From: Euhalothece natronophila Z-M001
Lineage (GTDB): Bacteria; Cyanobacteriota; Cyanobacteriia; Cyanobacteriales; Rubidibacteraceae
DNA: 64,000 nt
Direction: 5' to 3'
NCBI RefSeq assembly: GCF_007904085.1
Contig: NZ_CP042326.1
Coordinates: 2,666,001 to 2,730,000 of the forward strand
The notes under the pieces are model-generated. The model had not been told where the DNA came from and did no database searches. It was given only the letters and a program-made list of their open reading frames with translations. The position numbers were made by a program, and so were the translations under genes. Below, piece by piece: positions 8,423 through 18,170 of this stretch (position 1 is its first letter; each line of letters opens with the position of its first letter).

Positions 8423-9532
8423 TTATTCTTCTTCTACCCCTGCTTCAGCTTCTAACTCCTCACTAGAATTGCTATTCTTTTTAGACTTCTTATTAGAAGT
8501 AGAACTCCCCTGCATGAGTGCTCCCATTTCAATTTTTTCCTGAACTGCCGCTTCAATCTCAGTTACCTGCTCAGGATTCTCTTCCAAGTATTTAATCGTA
8601 TTGTCCCGGCCTTGAGCGATATTCTCACCATTATAGCTATACCAGGCTCCCTTGCGATTAATTACATCAGTTTGCTCAGCAATATCAACCAAACAACCTA
8701 ATTGGGAAATCCCATGTCCAAAGATAATGTCAAACTCAGCAATTCGGAAAGGTGGGGCAACCTTATTTTTCGCCACTTTTACCTTCGCCCGAATTCCATA
8801 TTCTCCCTCACTGCCTTTTTTTAAAGTTTGAATGCGACGAATATCAAGCCGAACGGAACAATAAAACTTGAGCGCATTTCCTCCTGTAGTCACCTCAGGG
8901 CTACCATAAGTAACACCAATTTTTTGGCGTAATTGGTTTAAGAAAACAACTGTACAACCTGATTTACCAATATTTCCCGCAATTTTCCGTAACGCCTTAC
9001 TCATTAAACGGGCTTGTAATCCCACCTGGGTATCACCCATTTCCCCTTCAATTTCGGCTCTAGGGGTTAAGGCAGCTACCGAGTCAACTACCACAATATC
9101 AACCGCCGCGGAACGAACTAGCTGATCCACAATTTCTAATGCGGCTTCTCCTGTGTCTGGTTGTGATACCAACAGGTTTTCAATATCAACTCCTAAAACA
9201 TCAGAATAAGTGGGATCGAGAGCGTGTTCCGCATCAACAAAGGCTGCTACACCTCCTGCTTTTTGGGCTTCCGCGATCGCGTGTAAGGCTAAAGTGGTTT
9301 TCCCAGAACTTTCTGGCCCATAAATCTCAATAATTCTTCCTTTCGGTAATCCTCCCCCTAAGGCAATATCTAACGTGTGCGCTCCTGTGGGGATAGTTTC
9401 TACCTTCATTTGCGCCGCATCCCCAAGGCGCATAATCGATCCTTTGCCAAAATTACGTTCAATCTGATTAAGAACGAGATTGAGGGCTTTTTCTTTATCG
9501 GGATTATTCGTGATTGTCGTAGTTGAAGCCAT
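8423..9532 (-). CDS. recA: recombinase RecA
   Basis: A 369-residue DNA-dependent ATPase that forms filaments on single-stranded DNA for homologous recombination. The Walker A motif GPESSGKTT is near residue 70 and the Walker B region [17 protein letters not shown] near 145. Loop L2 and the QLRQKIGV(T)[10 protein letters not shown] segment follow. The C-terminal tail is acidic ([12 protein letters not shown]) as in most RecA proteins. No intein interrupts it. It lies convergent with rpsD and divergent from petC. No obvious SOS box was recognised upstream. Confidence 0.98.
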   Translation of the reverse strand: MASTTTITNNPDKEKALNLVLNQIERNFGKGSIMRLGDAAQMKVETIPTGAHTLDIALGGGLPKGRIIEIYGPESSGKTTLALHAIAEAQKAGGVAAFVDAEHALDPTYSDVLGVDIENLLVSQPDTGEAALEIVDQLVRSAAVDIVVVDSVAALTPRAEIEGEMGDTQVGLQARLMSKALRKIAGNIGKSGCTVVFLNQLRQKIGVTYGSPEVTTGGNALKFYCSVRLDIRRIQTLKKGSEGEYGIRAKVKVAKNKVAPPFRIAEFDIIFGHGISQLGCLVDIAEQTDVINRKGAWYSYNGENIAQGRDNTIKYLEENPEQVTEIEAAVQEKIEMGALMQGSSTSNKKSKKNSNSSEELEAEAGVEEE

Positions 9533-9787
9533 TACGGTAACGAAGCCTTTGAAACTTTCTTAGCTTCTATTGTATATACTTTTGCCCACCTTGATGCACT
9601 GAAGCTATAACTCATCTTTAAGCCCCTAAATGTAACCAAGATAGAGCAAATTTGTTAGATTATGAGGTATGGATATCAAGAAATTTAAAGCTGATATCTT
9701 GACGGTTGCGAAAAGTTACCGTTTTTGGAAAAGAGTCGTTTACAATCGTTAAGGTTGTGTCATCATTTTAAGCACAACATTACTCAG

Positions 9788-9808
9788 ACAGTCACCATCA
9801 GACTGTCC
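9788..9808. promoter_or_regulatory. inverted repeat in the petC leader
   Basis: GACAGTC and GACTGTC form a perfect 7-base inverted repeat with a 7-base loop about 40 bases before the petC start. It could be an mRNA hairpin or a protein-binding site. No known regulator was recognised. Confidence 0.35.
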
Positions 9809-9849
9809 CATTCGTGTAAGTTTAAGTCTGGGAGAGAGAAACACTAAAC

Positions 9850-10389
9850 ATGACAATTTCAGAACAGCAAGAAGCTCCCAATATGGGGCGAAGACAATTC
9901 ATGAACTTCTTAACCTTCGGGACAATTACAGGAGTCGCTCTCGGCGCTCTTTATCCCGTTGTGCGTTACTTTATTCCTCCAAGTGCTACTGGTGGTGGAG
10001 CAGGAACCACTGCTAAAGATGAGTTAGGAAAAGATATTATTGCAAGTGACTTTTTAGGAGAACATAAACCCGGCGATCGCGCTTTGGCTCAAGGCTTAAA
10101 AGGCGATCCTACCTATGTCATTGTTACTGAAGAGGAAGAAATTGCCAGCTATGGTTTAAATGCTGTTTGCACTCACCTCGGCTGTGTTGTTCCTTGGAAC
10201 GAAAGCGAAGGCAAATTTATTTGCCCCTGTCATGGTTCTCAATATGATGCTACTGGCAAGGTAGTTCGAGGCCCCGCTCCGCTTTCCCTAGCCTTAGTCA
10301 ACGTTAAGGTTAATGAGGATGAAAAAATCTTATTTACTCCCTGGAAAGACACTGACTTCCGTACTAATAAAGAGCCCTGGTGGACATAA
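9850..10389 (+). CDS. petC: cytochrome b6f Rieske iron-sulfur protein
   Basis: This 179-residue subunit carries the 2Fe-2S cluster of the cytochrome b6f complex and passes electrons from plastoquinol to cytochrome f. Both cluster-binding loops are intact: CTHLGC near residue 108 and CPCHGSQYD near 126. One N-terminal membrane anchor ([19 protein letters not shown]) follows a GRRQF start resembling a twin-arginine signal. Length fits the family. petA follows 99 bases later on the same strand, the standard petC-petA operon. The RBS region GGGAGAGAGAAA precedes the start. Confidence 0.97.
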   Translation: MTISEQQEAPNMGRRQFMNFLTFGTITGVALGALYPVVRYFIPPSATGGGAGTTAKDELGKDIIASDFLGEHKPGDRALAQGLKGDPTYVIVTEEEEIASYGLNAVCTHLGCVVPWNESEGKFICPCHGSQYDATGKVVRGPAPLSLALVNVKVNEDEKILFTPWKDTDFRTNKEPWWT

Positions 10390-10488
10390 GTCTCCAGTAT
10401 TTTTTAGCAATTGCTATCTCTCAATTGCCTCTTAATCATGTCCTTTTAATTAATTTGCAAGTCGAGTTTTAAAATTACAAAAGAAACA

Positions 10489-11475
10489 ATGAATAACTCT
10501 TTTTGGCAAGCGTTTACTCAAACCACTAAGCGCATCGTCACTCAGTTGCTTTGTATTACCATTGCAACTCTCACCGTCTTTTTTGCCAGTGATGCTCTTG
10601 TTCCCCAAAGTGCTGCCGCTTATCCATTTTGGGCCCAAGAAACAGCTCCAGAAAATCCTCGGGAAGCAACAGGACGCATTGTCTGTGCTAACTGTCATCT
10701 TGCAGAAAAAGAAGCAGAAATTGAGCTTCCTCTCTCTGTAGCTCCTGATAGTGTCTTTGAGGCAGTGGTTCATATTCCTTATGACACCGATGTTCAACAA
10801 GTTTTAGGGGATGGTTCTAAAGGGGATCTCAATGTAGGTGCCGTTTTAATGCTTCCTGAAGGATTTAAAATTGCTCCTCCTGAGCGGATGACCGAAGAAA
10901 TGCAGGAAAAAGTGGGAGATGTCTTCTTCCAGCCTTATCGCGAAGGTTTAGAAAATGTTGTTTTAGTCGGTCCCTTACCTGGAGAGCAGTATCAAGAAAT
11001 TACTTTCCCCATTTTATCTCCAGATCCCAATTCCAATCGCGATCTTCACTTTGGGAAATATCCCGTTTATTTAGGGGCTAACCGCGGACGAGGTCAAGTT
11101 TATCCTGCTGGTAATAAAAGTAATAATACCGTCTATAATGCTAGTAAAGCTGGAACCATTGCCTCCATTGTCGATAATGGCTTTGGTTATGATGTCACAA
11201 TTGAAACCAGTGAGGGAGACAATGTTGTTGAAAGTATTCCTCCCGGTCCAGAGTTAATTATTTCCGAAGGGGATGAAGTTGGAAAAGGTGATCCCTTAAC
11301 TAATGACCCCAATGTTGGTGGCTTTGGACAAGAAGATAGTGAAATTGTTTTACAAAGCCCCGCTCGGATCAAAGGGTTAATTGCCTTTATGGGAGTCATT
11401 ATGCTCGCGCAAGTGCTTCTGGTTCTGAAGAAGAAACAGGTAGAAAGAGTCCAAGCTGTAGAAATGAATTTCTAG
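10489..11475 (+). CDS. petA: cytochrome f (apocytochrome f)
   Basis: This 328-residue c-type cytochrome of the b6f complex receives electrons from the Rieske protein and hands them to plastocyanin or cytochrome c6 in the lumen. A signal peptide ends in PQSAAA just before YPFWAQ. The mature N-terminal Tyr is the heme axial ligand and CANCH (near residue 66) binds heme covalently. A single C-terminal membrane anchor ([16 protein letters not shown]) is followed by a short stromal tail. Length and order after petC are standard. A strong terminator follows. Confidence 0.98.
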   Translation: MNNSFWQAFTQTTKRIVTQLLCITIATLTVFFASDALVPQSAAAYPFWAQETAPENPREATGRIVCANCHLAEKEAEIELPLSVAPDSVFEAVVHIPYDTDVQQVLGDGSKGDLNVGAVLMLPEGFKIAPPERMTEEMQEKVGDVFFQPYREGLENVVLVGPLPGEQYQEITFPILSPDPNSNRDLHFGKYPVYLGANRGRGQVYPAGNKSNNTVYNASKAGTIASIVDNGFGYDVTIETSEGDNVVESIPPGPELIISEGDEVGKGDPLTNDPNVGGFGQEDSEIVLQSPARIKGLIAFMGVIMLAQVLLVLKKKQVERVQAVEMNF

Positions 11476-11506
11476 GTTTTGTCTCAGAATTGATTATTTA
11501 TTCTTT

Positions 11507-11531
11507 TAGCCCCCTTTCGGGGGTTTTTTTT
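11507..11531 (+). terminator. intrinsic terminator after petA
   Basis: AGCCCCC-TTT-CGGGGG stem followed by eight Ts, about 32 bases after the petA stop. This is a classical rho-independent terminator. Confidence 0.88.
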
Positions 11532-11539
11532 GCTCTTAT

Positions 11540-11811
11540 ACTGCCACGGCTTTGAACAAAACGGAAAAGTAGTTGCTACAAATAAGTTTTACGGCTAGGG
11601 CCAGTAGCTCAAAACCTCGCAGGGGCAAGAATGGCAAGCCACTATATTGTTCCCGCCTTAACCAAAAATAGTTTAGTGGCATATTTCCATTAGGATTACC
11701 AATCACTACACCCAAAAATTTTTATGCACTTTTTCAAGACATATTGGGGACAATCCTCGTTAGTATCAAGATAAAGACTTTAAGATTAGGTGATTACTCC
11801 AACAATTAAAA
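11540..11811. other. intergenic region petA-mrp, no gene seen
   Basis: About 270 bases with no convincing reading frame and no tRNA-like fold found by eye. One 7-base inverted repeat, GCCACTA and TAGTGGC separated by about 30 bases, lies near 11637-11680. The mrp promoter should be in the last part. No known regulatory motif was recognised. Confidence 0.4.
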
Positions 11812-12873
11812 ATGACAGATACCAATACCATTTTAGAAGCACTGCGTCCTGTACAAGACCCAGAATTACAAAAGAGTCTGGTAGATTTAAACATGATCCG
11901 AGATGTGAACTTAGATCAGGGGGCGTTAAGTTTTAAATTAGTGTTGACCACCCCTGCTTGTCCGCTAAAAGAGATGATTGTGGATGATTGTAAAAAGGCG
12001 GTACAAGATTTACCTGGAGTGGAAACCGTGGATGTAGAAGTGACCTCGGAAACTCCACAACAGAAATCAATTCCCGATCGCGAGTCAGTGCCTGGAGTTA
12101 AAAATATTGTTGCCGTTTCTAGTGGTAAAGGCGGTGTCGGTAAAAGCTCAGTTGCAGTGAATTTAGCCGTATCCCTTGCTCAAAGTGGGGCCAAGGTGGG
12201 ATTACTTGATGCTGATATTTATGGCCCCAATGCCCCCAGTATGCTGGGTTTAGCTGATGCAAAAGTGCGAGTGCAAGAGTCAGAAAAAGGGGAAGTCTTA
12301 GAACCAGCGTTTAATCATGGTGTAAAATTAGTCTCGATGGGCTTTTTAATTGATCCTGATCAGCCTGTGGTTTGGCGTGGACCAATGTTAAATGGGGTTA
12401 TTCGTCAGTTTCTTTACCAAGTAAATTGGGGAGAATTAGATTATATGGTAGTGGATTTACCCCCAGGAACAGGAGATGCTCAGTTAACCCTAGCGCAAGC
12501 TGTTCCCATGTCAGGGGCAGTAATTGTCACCACACCCCAAGATGTTTCCCTAATGGATGCTCGTCGTGGCTTAAAAATGTTTGAGCAGTTAGGGGTGAAT
12601 GTTTTGGGAATGATAGAAAATATGAGTTATTTTATTCCCCCTGATTTACCCGATCGCCGCTATGATTTATTTGGTTCTGGCGGTGGTGAGAAGGCAGCCA
12701 AAGAATTGAATGTTCCCTTATTAGGCTGTATTCCCCTAGAAATTTCCTTACGGGAAGGGGGAGATAGTGGTATTCCGATTGTGATATCTCATCCTAACTC
12801 AGCTTCAGCAGAAGCCCTTCGCGCGATCGCGCAACAAGTAGCTGCTAAAATCTCAGTAGTTGCTTTAACTTAG
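11812..12873 (+). CDS. mrp: Mrp/ApbC family iron-sulfur cluster carrier ATPase
   Basis: A 353-residue P-loop NTPase that carries iron-sulfur clusters to target proteins. An N-terminal MIP18/DUF59-type domain (about residues 1-80, with PVQDPELQKSLVDLNMI) precedes the ATPase domain. The deviant Walker A SSGKGGVGKSS is near residue 104, and DADIYGPNAPSM follows. The MIP18-ATPase arrangement is the usual bacterial Mrp layout. The expected C-terminal CxxC is not obvious, as this protein has few cysteines after residue 300. rodA starts 6 bases after the stop, so they are likely co-transcribed. Confidence 0.9.
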   Translation: MTDTNTILEALRPVQDPELQKSLVDLNMIRDVNLDQGALSFKLVLTTPACPLKEMIVDDCKKAVQDLPGVETVDVEVTSETPQQKSIPDRESVPGVKNIVAVSSGKGGVGKSSVAVNLAVSLAQSGAKVGLLDADIYGPNAPSMLGLADAKVRVQESEKGEVLEPAFNHGVKLVSMGFLIDPDQPVVWRGPMLNGVIRQFLYQVNWGELDYMVVDLPPGTGDAQLTLAQAVPMSGAVIVTTPQDVSLMDARRGLKMFEQLGVNVLGMIENMSYFIPPDLPDRRYDLFGSGGGEKAAKELNVPLLGCIPLEISLREGGDSGIPIVISHPNSASAEALRAIAQQVAAKISVVALT

Positions 12874-12879
12874 ACTCAG

Positions 12880-14142
12880 ATGGCGAATGTTCCTTGGAAA
12901 AAATGGAGTTGGCGCAATTTAGTGAATCCTTGGCTAGGAGTAGATTGGTTTTTATTCCTCCTAGTCATTGCCGTCACGGTTTGGGGAGGAATCACCATTC
13001 ACAGCGTCCAACTTCATGATGAAAACTTAAACAATTGGATACAACATAGCATTTTAGGTGGAATTGGGGCATTTATTGCCCTATTATTGGCTCGCTGGCG
13101 ATATGAGGAATTATTAAATTGGCATTGGATCGTTTATGTTGGCACTAATCTTTTGCTGGTTTCTGTCATCTTTGTGGGAGTCACGGCCCAGGGGGCGCAA
13201 CGATGGATTACCATTGCTGGTTTTAATATACAACCTTCGGAGTTTGCGAAGTTGGGGGTAATTATCACCTTAGCTGCGATCTTAAATAATCGCGGTGCCG
13301 AGCGCTTATCATCAGTATTTCAAGCACTAGGAGTGATTGCCCTCCCTTGGGGGTTAGTGTTTTTACAGCCAGACTTAGGAACATCTTTAGTATTTGGCGC
13401 GATCGCGATCGGAATGCTTTATTGGGCAAATGCTAATTCAGGCTGGTTAATCCTTTTAATTTCTCCTGTAGTGGCGGCGATTTTATTCCATGTTTATCTC
13501 CCTGCTTGGTTAAGTTGGGCGGGATTAATGTTTGTCATTGGTTGGCGAACCTTACCGGGGAGTTGGGTATCAGGATGTGGCGCGATCGCGCTAAACTTAA
13601 TTTCAGGAGGTTTAGGAAACCTTGTTTGGGACTTACTGCAAGACTACCAGAAAAACCGTCTAATTTTGTTTCTTGATCCTGATCTTGATCCCCTTGGCGG
13701 TGGTTATCACCTGATTCAGTCTCGAATTGCAATTGGTGCTGGTGAAATGTGGGGACGAGGCTTAAATCAAGGAACCCAAACCCAGCTTAATTTTATCCCC
13801 GAACAGCATAATGACTTTATCTTTAGTGCTGTGGGAGAAGAACTGGGATTTGTTGGCAGCTTTGGCTTATTGTTTCTGTTTTGGCTAATTTGCATCCGTT
13901 TACTGATGATCGCATTAGGGGCAAAAGATAATTTTGGCTCACTTCTCGCGATCGGGGTATTCTGTATGATTTTCTTTCAGGTGACTGTTAATGTCGGGAT
14001 GACCATTGGCTTAGGGCCAGTGACAGGGCTTCCCCTTCCTTGGATGAGTTATGGGCGTTCGGCATTGCTGATGAACTTTATGGCAATTGGGCTAGTAGAA
14101 TCAGTGAATAAGTATCGGCAACGAACTAACTTTTTCAGCTAA
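12880..14142 (+). CDS. rodA: rod shape-determining SEDS glycosyltransferase RodA
   Basis: A 420-residue polytopic membrane protein of the FtsW/RodA/SpoVE family that polymerises peptidoglycan glycan strands during side-wall growth. About ten hydrophobic segments are visible. Family motifs include AQGAQRWI and QPSEFAKLG near residue 110, PDLGTSLV near 165, and the C-terminal GPVTGLPLPWMSYG. It lies 6 bases after mrp. RodA is favoured over FtsW because of the motif style and lack of cell-division neighbours, but this is not decisive. Confidence 0.88.
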   Translation: MANVPWKKWSWRNLVNPWLGVDWFLFLLVIAVTVWGGITIHSVQLHDENLNNWIQHSILGGIGAFIALLLARWRYEELLNWHWIVYVGTNLLLVSVIFVGVTAQGAQRWITIAGFNIQPSEFAKLGVIITLAAILNNRGAERLSSVFQALGVIALPWGLVFLQPDLGTSLVFGAIAIGMLYWANANSGWLILLISPVVAAILFHVYLPAWLSWAGLMFVIGWRTLPGSWVSGCGAIALNLISGGLGNLVWDLLQDYQKNRLILFLDPDLDPLGGGYHLIQSRIAIGAGEMWGRGLNQGTQTQLNFIPEQHNDFIFSAVGEELGFVGSFGLLFLFWLICIRLLMIALGAKDNFGSLLAIGVFCMIFFQVTVNVGMTIGLGPVTGLPLPWMSYGRSALLMNFMAIGLVESVNKYRQRTNFFS

Positions 14143-14212
14143 CATGGCTTTAAATAGTGATTTTTGATTTTGAGATGCCAAAATAGAAAAGGTAACCCAA
14201 CTGTTTTGAAAC

Positions 14213-14752
14213 ATGGCAGCCACCAATTCTTCTACCGCCATCTCTAAACAATTTGCCCACAGCTACTATGACATTTTAGGAGTGCATCCTTCTGCTTCTC
14301 CTTTAGAAATTCGACGAGCTTATCGTGAGTTAAGTAAGCAATATCATCCTGATACTACCCAATTGCCTCAAGATTTAGCAAAAAAGAAGTTTCAAAACCT
14401 CAATGAAGCTTATGCTACTTTGAGTAATCCTCAACGACGAGTTTTATATGATCATCAAATTGGCTATTCCTCTCTACATGTAATCCAACCCTCTCTCCAC
14501 TTTCAAACCCAAGAAAAACGGGCAAACAAAGTTGCCAATCGTACTGCGTCTTATGTTGATCGCAGCGATCGTCCCCTTTCTTCAGGAGAAATTTTTGTCT
14601 TGTTACTTTTAGGGGCGACATTTTTGGTTTGTATTGGGTTAGTCATTATTATTGGTTTAACTCGTGGTGAGGGAGCCTTTCGAGTTCCGGAAATCACTAA
14701 AACTTCATCAACTGTCATCAAATCCTATCTAGATTTATTTAAGATCCTATGA
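14213..14752 (+). CDS. J-domain protein with C-terminal membrane anchor
   Basis: A 179-residue protein. Residues about 16-82 form a J domain with the Hsp70-stimulating HPD tripeptide intact (QYHPDTTQ) and the flanking YDILGVHPSAS and RRAYRELS-type helices. The middle is polar and basic. A single hydrophobic helix (IFVLLLLGATFLVCIGLVIII, near 125-147) anchors it in a membrane, followed by a short tail. It lacks the Gly/Phe and zinc-finger regions of full DnaJ. Its stop overlaps the next ATG by 4 bases, implying translational coupling with the DUF3143 protein. The Hsp70 partner is unknown. Confidence 0.82.
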   Translation: MAATNSSTAISKQFAHSYYDILGVHPSASPLEIRRAYRELSKQYHPDTTQLPQDLAKKKFQNLNEAYATLSNPQRRVLYDHQIGYSSLHVIQPSLHFQTQEKRANKVANRTASYVDRSDRPLSSGEIFVLLLLGATFLVCIGLVIIIGLTRGEGAFRVPEITKTSSTVIKSYLDLFKIL

Positions 14753-15021
14753 GTTTGCCTGAAGCTGATACCCCCCTCTATAATCATCCTTTACCAAGCA
14801 TTGAAGAATGGCTGCAAAATCTAGGTTGCAAACAGAATTCTGAGCAGCTCCATTGTTGGTTTATTGAAACTGCAAATTGGAAAGCAGAAATTACACTAGA
14901 AGTAGAAGAATTAACCGTTTCTTATCTTAATGCTGGCGAGGGAAATAGTAATCTCAGTCGCTCTTTTCCCTATTCTCTCAGCCGTGGAGATATAGAAGCA
15001 GCAGTTTTTTCGGGACCTTAA
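14749..15021 (+). CDS. DUF3143 family protein
   Basis: A 90-residue soluble protein that fits the cyanobacterial DUF3143 family: PLYNHPLPSIEEWLQNLGC at the N-terminus and FPYSLSRGDIEAAVFSGP at the end. No catalytic motif or membrane segment is visible. The start overlaps the J-domain gene in an ATGA, so the two are made together and may act together. Function is unknown. Confidence 0.75.
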   Translation: MSLPEADTPLYNHPLPSIEEWLQNLGCKQNSEQLHCWFIETANWKAEITLEVEELTVSYLNAGEGNSNLSRSFPYSLSRGDIEAAVFSGP

Positions 15022-15070
15022 GTCAATCAAATATTACGCTCACTACTGAGGAGGATAAAGGAAAAAGGAA

Positions 15071-15661
15071 ATGGCTCGTCATAATTATAAAAATAAGGGA
15101 GTAGCTGAAGAATTCAAAGATCAAATGCTCATTTTATTGGGGCTGACAGCAGTTCTATGGTTAATAGAAATTATTGATTATTTTATCCTTCAAAACTATA
15201 GCCTAAACCGTTATGGAATTGTACCTCGCGACTTAATTGGATTACGAGGAATTTTATTTGCCCCTTTTCTACACGGTAATTTCCCTCATTTAATTGCCAA
15301 CACGATTCCGTTTGTCTCTTTAGGTTGGCTTGTAATGTTACAACGGACTAGTGACTTTTGGCGAGTTACAGCCCTTACTATGTTAGTGGGAGGCTTTGGA
15401 GTTTGGACACTTGGTCGCCCTGATTCAGTTCATATTGGGGCAAGTATTTTAATTTTTGGCTATTTAGGGTTCTTGTTATTCCGAGGTTATTTTCAACGAA
15501 ATGCTCCTTCAATTGCTCTTTCTATTATTGTGGGAATCTTCTATGGCAGTTTAATTTTTGGGGTGTTACCACTGCGAAGCGGCGTTTCTTGGGAAGGACA
15601 TTTATTTGGCTTTATTGGTGGAATTATTGCTGCCTATCAGGTTGCTAAATCAGCACGTTAG
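15071..15661 (+). CDS. rhomboid-family intramembrane serine protease
   Basis: A 196-residue protein with about six membrane segments. Rhomboid landmarks are present in order: FLHGNFPHLIANT (the HxxxN of the oxyanion region, near residue 75), HIGASILIFGYLG with the catalytic serine in GAS (near 124), and SWEGHLFGFIGG with the catalytic histidine (near 177). The usual GxSG is GASI here, which is a variant but keeps the serine. Such proteases cut single-pass membrane proteins. The substrate is unknown. A ribosome site GAGGA lies upstream of the start. Confidence 0.82.
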   Translation: MARHNYKNKGVAEEFKDQMLILLGLTAVLWLIEIIDYFILQNYSLNRYGIVPRDLIGLRGILFAPFLHGNFPHLIANTIPFVSLGWLVMLQRTSDFWRVTALTMLVGGFGVWTLGRPDSVHIGASILIFGYLGFLLFRGYFQRNAPSIALSIIVGIFYGSLIFGVLPLRSGVSWEGHLFGFIGGIIAAYQVAKSAR

Positions 15662-15815
15662 TTAGGGAGGCAAAAATCCCCTTATTTCTATTACCTTCCT
15701 TCGGTTAGAGGAGCTATGCTTCTCTTTTGCGTCTTATGAAAGATGTAAACTGATGTAATTACCGCTAAATTAAGTTATACGCTGGCGCAGTCAGCACTCA
15801 TACAGAAAGAAAATA

Positions 15816-16325
15816 TTGCAAAAAATGAAAGACAATCAACCTCAGTCCTTAAACCAAGAATCAACTAATGCCATCGCGTCAAAAAATAAACCTTTCCTAG
15901 AAAAAGTAAAAGTTAAGGCAGGATTAGAAGATATATTTGATGCCAGAGATATCTCAGAAGTTGTCTTCCGAGCGATGCGCGATCTAATGAGCACAGAAGC
16001 TTCTGATCGGGTTTCTGATGAGCTGAAAGGCTCAAAAGCAGTTCCTAGCGAGGATCAATCTTTACAAGATGATATTTCTGAGCTGTGGAAGGATACCAAT
16101 CCCATTGTTAGTTTTCTCAGTCGTATTCGTCCGGTATTAAAAGTTGATGATGAAACTTTCTTATTTCGTATTCGCCAAGAAGGGGGAGTGCAACGAGGTA
16201 TTGACCCTGAGTTAGTGGTAACGGCAGTTTTTTCTGCAACCAAAGATGAGTTATCCAAAGATCGGATTCAAGAAATAGGGGAAGCCCTTCCAGGCAAAAT
16301 ACGTCAGCTTTGGGAGAATGCTTAA
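15816..16325 (+). CDS. DUF2267 family protein
   Basis: A 169-residue soluble protein. From about residue 32 the DIFDARDISEVVFRAMRDLM and later AVFSATKDELSKDRIQEIGE segments match the helical DUF2267 pattern, which usually appears as a repeated unit ending in a short LPGKIRQLW-type helix. The N-terminal 30 residues are polar and probably disordered. No signal peptide. Function is unknown. It stands alone with about 150-190 bases of non-coding DNA on either side. Confidence 0.7.
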   Translation: MQKMKDNQPQSLNQESTNAIASKNKPFLEKVKVKAGLEDIFDARDISEVVFRAMRDLMSTEASDRVSDELKGSKAVPSEDQSLQDDISELWKDTNPIVSFLSRIRPVLKVDDETFLFRIRQEGGVQRGIDPELVVTAVFSATKDELSKDRIQEIGEALPGKIRQLWENA

Positions 16326-16515
16326 CTTGAATAACTAATGAATTAAAATTATTCCTTGTTTAATCAACCGCAATCTATTATAACTAGAGTAGTGCTTCTT
16401 AAAATCAGTCACTGCTTTAGATAGCTAGCTTTGTTTTCTGTCACATCTCCTATAATTGTTCCAGACAAGAGTTTGATAAATTAAGGTTGGTATCAATTAT
16501 TAAAAGTGATAGTGA

Positions 16516-17043
16516 ATGATGAAAAAATTATTTTCTAGTTTAATATTAGCAGGAGGAATATTAGCCTTAGCTCCTGTAGCAGAAGTGTTAGCCCAAGCCC
16601 GAGGAGGCAACCCAGGATTAACTATTTTTAGTGGGGTAGAACGGGAAAATATCCTTGATTATCGCCTTGACTTCCGAGGAAGACGAGGACGTTGGGACCG
16701 CTATCGTTTACGTGTCCCTGGAGACAAGTTACCCCAGGGAGCAGCGGAATTTCGGATTAGTTACCCTGATTATTACAACGGAAGATTTGACACTGATGAA
16801 ATTGAAGTTCGCATTGATGGAGAATCTCAGCCTCTGAAAGATGTAGTTTGGGATGAGGAGGGACACTTTATTGCCATTGATTTAGAAGAGCCCCTTGAAC
16901 CAGAACAAAAAGTGGAATTAGTTTTCTCCAATGTGAGAAACCCTCGGCAGGGAGGAACCTTTTATTTTAATGGACAAGTTAAGCCCGCAGAAGGGGTAGC
17001 AATTCGCCAACATCTTGGCACTTGGATTATTGACATTAATTAA
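16516..17043 (+). CDS. secreted DUF2808 family protein
   Basis: A 175-residue protein with a clear signal peptide (MMKKLFSSLILAGGILALAP, cleavage probably after EVLAQA). The rest is a beta-rich domain typical of cyanobacterial DUF2808 proteins, with YRLRVPGDKLPQGAAEFRIS, a DEIEVRIDG strand and a C-terminal HLGTWIIDI. An Arg/Gly-rich stretch RGRRGRWDRYR lies near residue 55. It is probably periplasmic or outer-envelope. Function is unknown. Confidence 0.75.
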   Translation: MMKKLFSSLILAGGILALAPVAEVLAQARGGNPGLTIFSGVERENILDYRLDFRGRRGRWDRYRLRVPGDKLPQGAAEFRISYPDYYNGRFDTDEIEVRIDGESQPLKDVVWDEEGHFIAIDLEEPLEPEQKVELVFSNVRNPRQGGTFYFNGQVKPAEGVAIRQHLGTWIIDIN

Positions 17044-17119
17044 GATTTGGAAATTTAGAATTGAAAAGCGCAAAGAGGAGGTGAATAATAATCAATAGCA
17101 AGGAGTGAACAAATGGAAT

Positions 17120-18049
17120 ATGACAACAACAGCAGTAGGAAAATCAGCTTTAACGTCCCGTTTAGTTAACGGGATACTTAGTATTAAGCCTGTTTATCAG
17201 TTGGCAAAATCACGGGCGCGACAAATGATGATTAAACGTGCTGAGGAAATTGGCGTTCCTTGGCGCGATCGCGTTGCCGAATTAAAACAACATGACTGGG
17301 AACAAGAACTGGCTTCAATTCAAAATCCCCATATTAGCTATCCCGATTATTATCTTACTTCTTTCCATGCCTATGATCAGGGAAATTTAAGTTGGGATGC
17401 AGCGTTAGAAGTAGAAGTAGCTGCCTATGCTGTTCATGCCAAACTATGGGGAGATACTGGGGCTGATGGTGATCGCCGCTTACGAGACAGTTATCATCAG
17501 ATTCTAAAACAAGAACTCCCTGACTTTAATCCAAGCGCGATCGCGGATTTAGGATGCAGTGTTGGCATGAGCAGTTTTGCCCTACAAGAGCAATATCCTA
17601 ACGCTAAGGTTACAGGCATCGATCTCTCTCCTTACTTCCTTTCAGTGGCTAAATATGAAGGCAGAGAGAAAGGATTTAATATTCAATGGCATCATGCCCT
17701 TGCTGAAAAAACTAACCTAGCCGATAATAGTTTTGATCTGGTTTCTGCCTTTTTAATGTTTCACGAACTTCCACAAGAAGCAAGTCATGCAATTTTTGCA
17801 GAAGCAAAACGAATTCTCAAGCCAGGGGGATATTTCTGTTTTATGGATATGAATCCGCGATCGTCGGTTTATCAAAAAATGCCCCCCTATGTCTTTACCC
17901 TGCTCAAAAGCACAGAGCCTTATCTTGATGAATACTTCACTCTTGATGTTGAGGAAGCGATGACGGAAGCAGGATTGAAAACACCAACCATCATTCCCAA
18001 TAGCCCCCGTCATCGAACGGTGATTTCACAACGACCAAAGGGTGAATAA
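17120..18049 (+). CDS. class I SAM-dependent methyltransferase
   Basis: A protein of about 309 residues. The Rossmann SAM-binding motif ADLGCSVGMSSFAL lies near residue 140, followed by KVTGIDLSPYFL, the NSFDLVSAFLMFHELP motif and KPGGYFCFMDMNP. This is a complete class I methyltransferase core after a 130-residue N-terminal extension. The chosen ATG gives MTTTAVGK. A GTG at 17105 in frame is possible, but the AAGGAG box touches it. The substrate is unknown; the domain resembles ubiquinone/menaquinone-type C-methyltransferases. glnA follows with its own promoter. Confidence 0.8.
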   Translation: MTTTAVGKSALTSRLVNGILSIKPVYQLAKSRARQMMIKRAEEIGVPWRDRVAELKQHDWEQELASIQNPHISYPDYYLTSFHAYDQGNLSWDAALEVEVAAYAVHAKLWGDTGADGDRRLRDSYHQILKQELPDFNPSAIADLGCSVGMSSFALQEQYPNAKVTGIDLSPYFLSVAKYEGREKGFNIQWHHALAEKTNLADNSFDLVSAFLMFHELPQEASHAIFAEAKRILKPGGYFCFMDMNPRSSVYQKMPPYVFTLLKSTEPYLDEYFTLDVEEAMTEAGLKTPTIIPNSPRHRTVISQRPKGE

Positions 18050-18078
18050 GCCTGTATTTAGAAATTGATCCTAATTCT

Positions 18079-18121
18079 GTAACTCTGAATACAAAAAAAA
18101 TCCTAAGTCAGTATCTAGGAT
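18079..18121 (+). promoter_or_regulatory. NtcA-type promoter of glnA
   Basis: A perfect NtcA palindrome GTA-N8-TAC at 18079-18092 is followed after 23 bases by TAGGAT (18116-18121), which fits TAN3T. This spacing is that of class II NtcA-activated cyanobacterial promoters. It would raise glnA transcription when nitrogen is short. Established knowledge supports NtcA control of glnA; binding here is inferred. Confidence 0.8.
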
Positions 18122-18170
18122 CAGTCGAGAGCGTGTAATGTAGATTAGGAAAACTTTAAGGAAAAGACGA

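Noticed and set aside
10450-10800. 116-codon minus-strand frame antisense to petA
   Set aside because: It lies opposite the cytochrome f signal peptide and heme region and is a shadow of that gene.
11540-11811. tRNA or small RNA gene after petA
   Set aside because: No cloverleaf or T-loop motif could be found by eye; only one weak inverted repeat is present.
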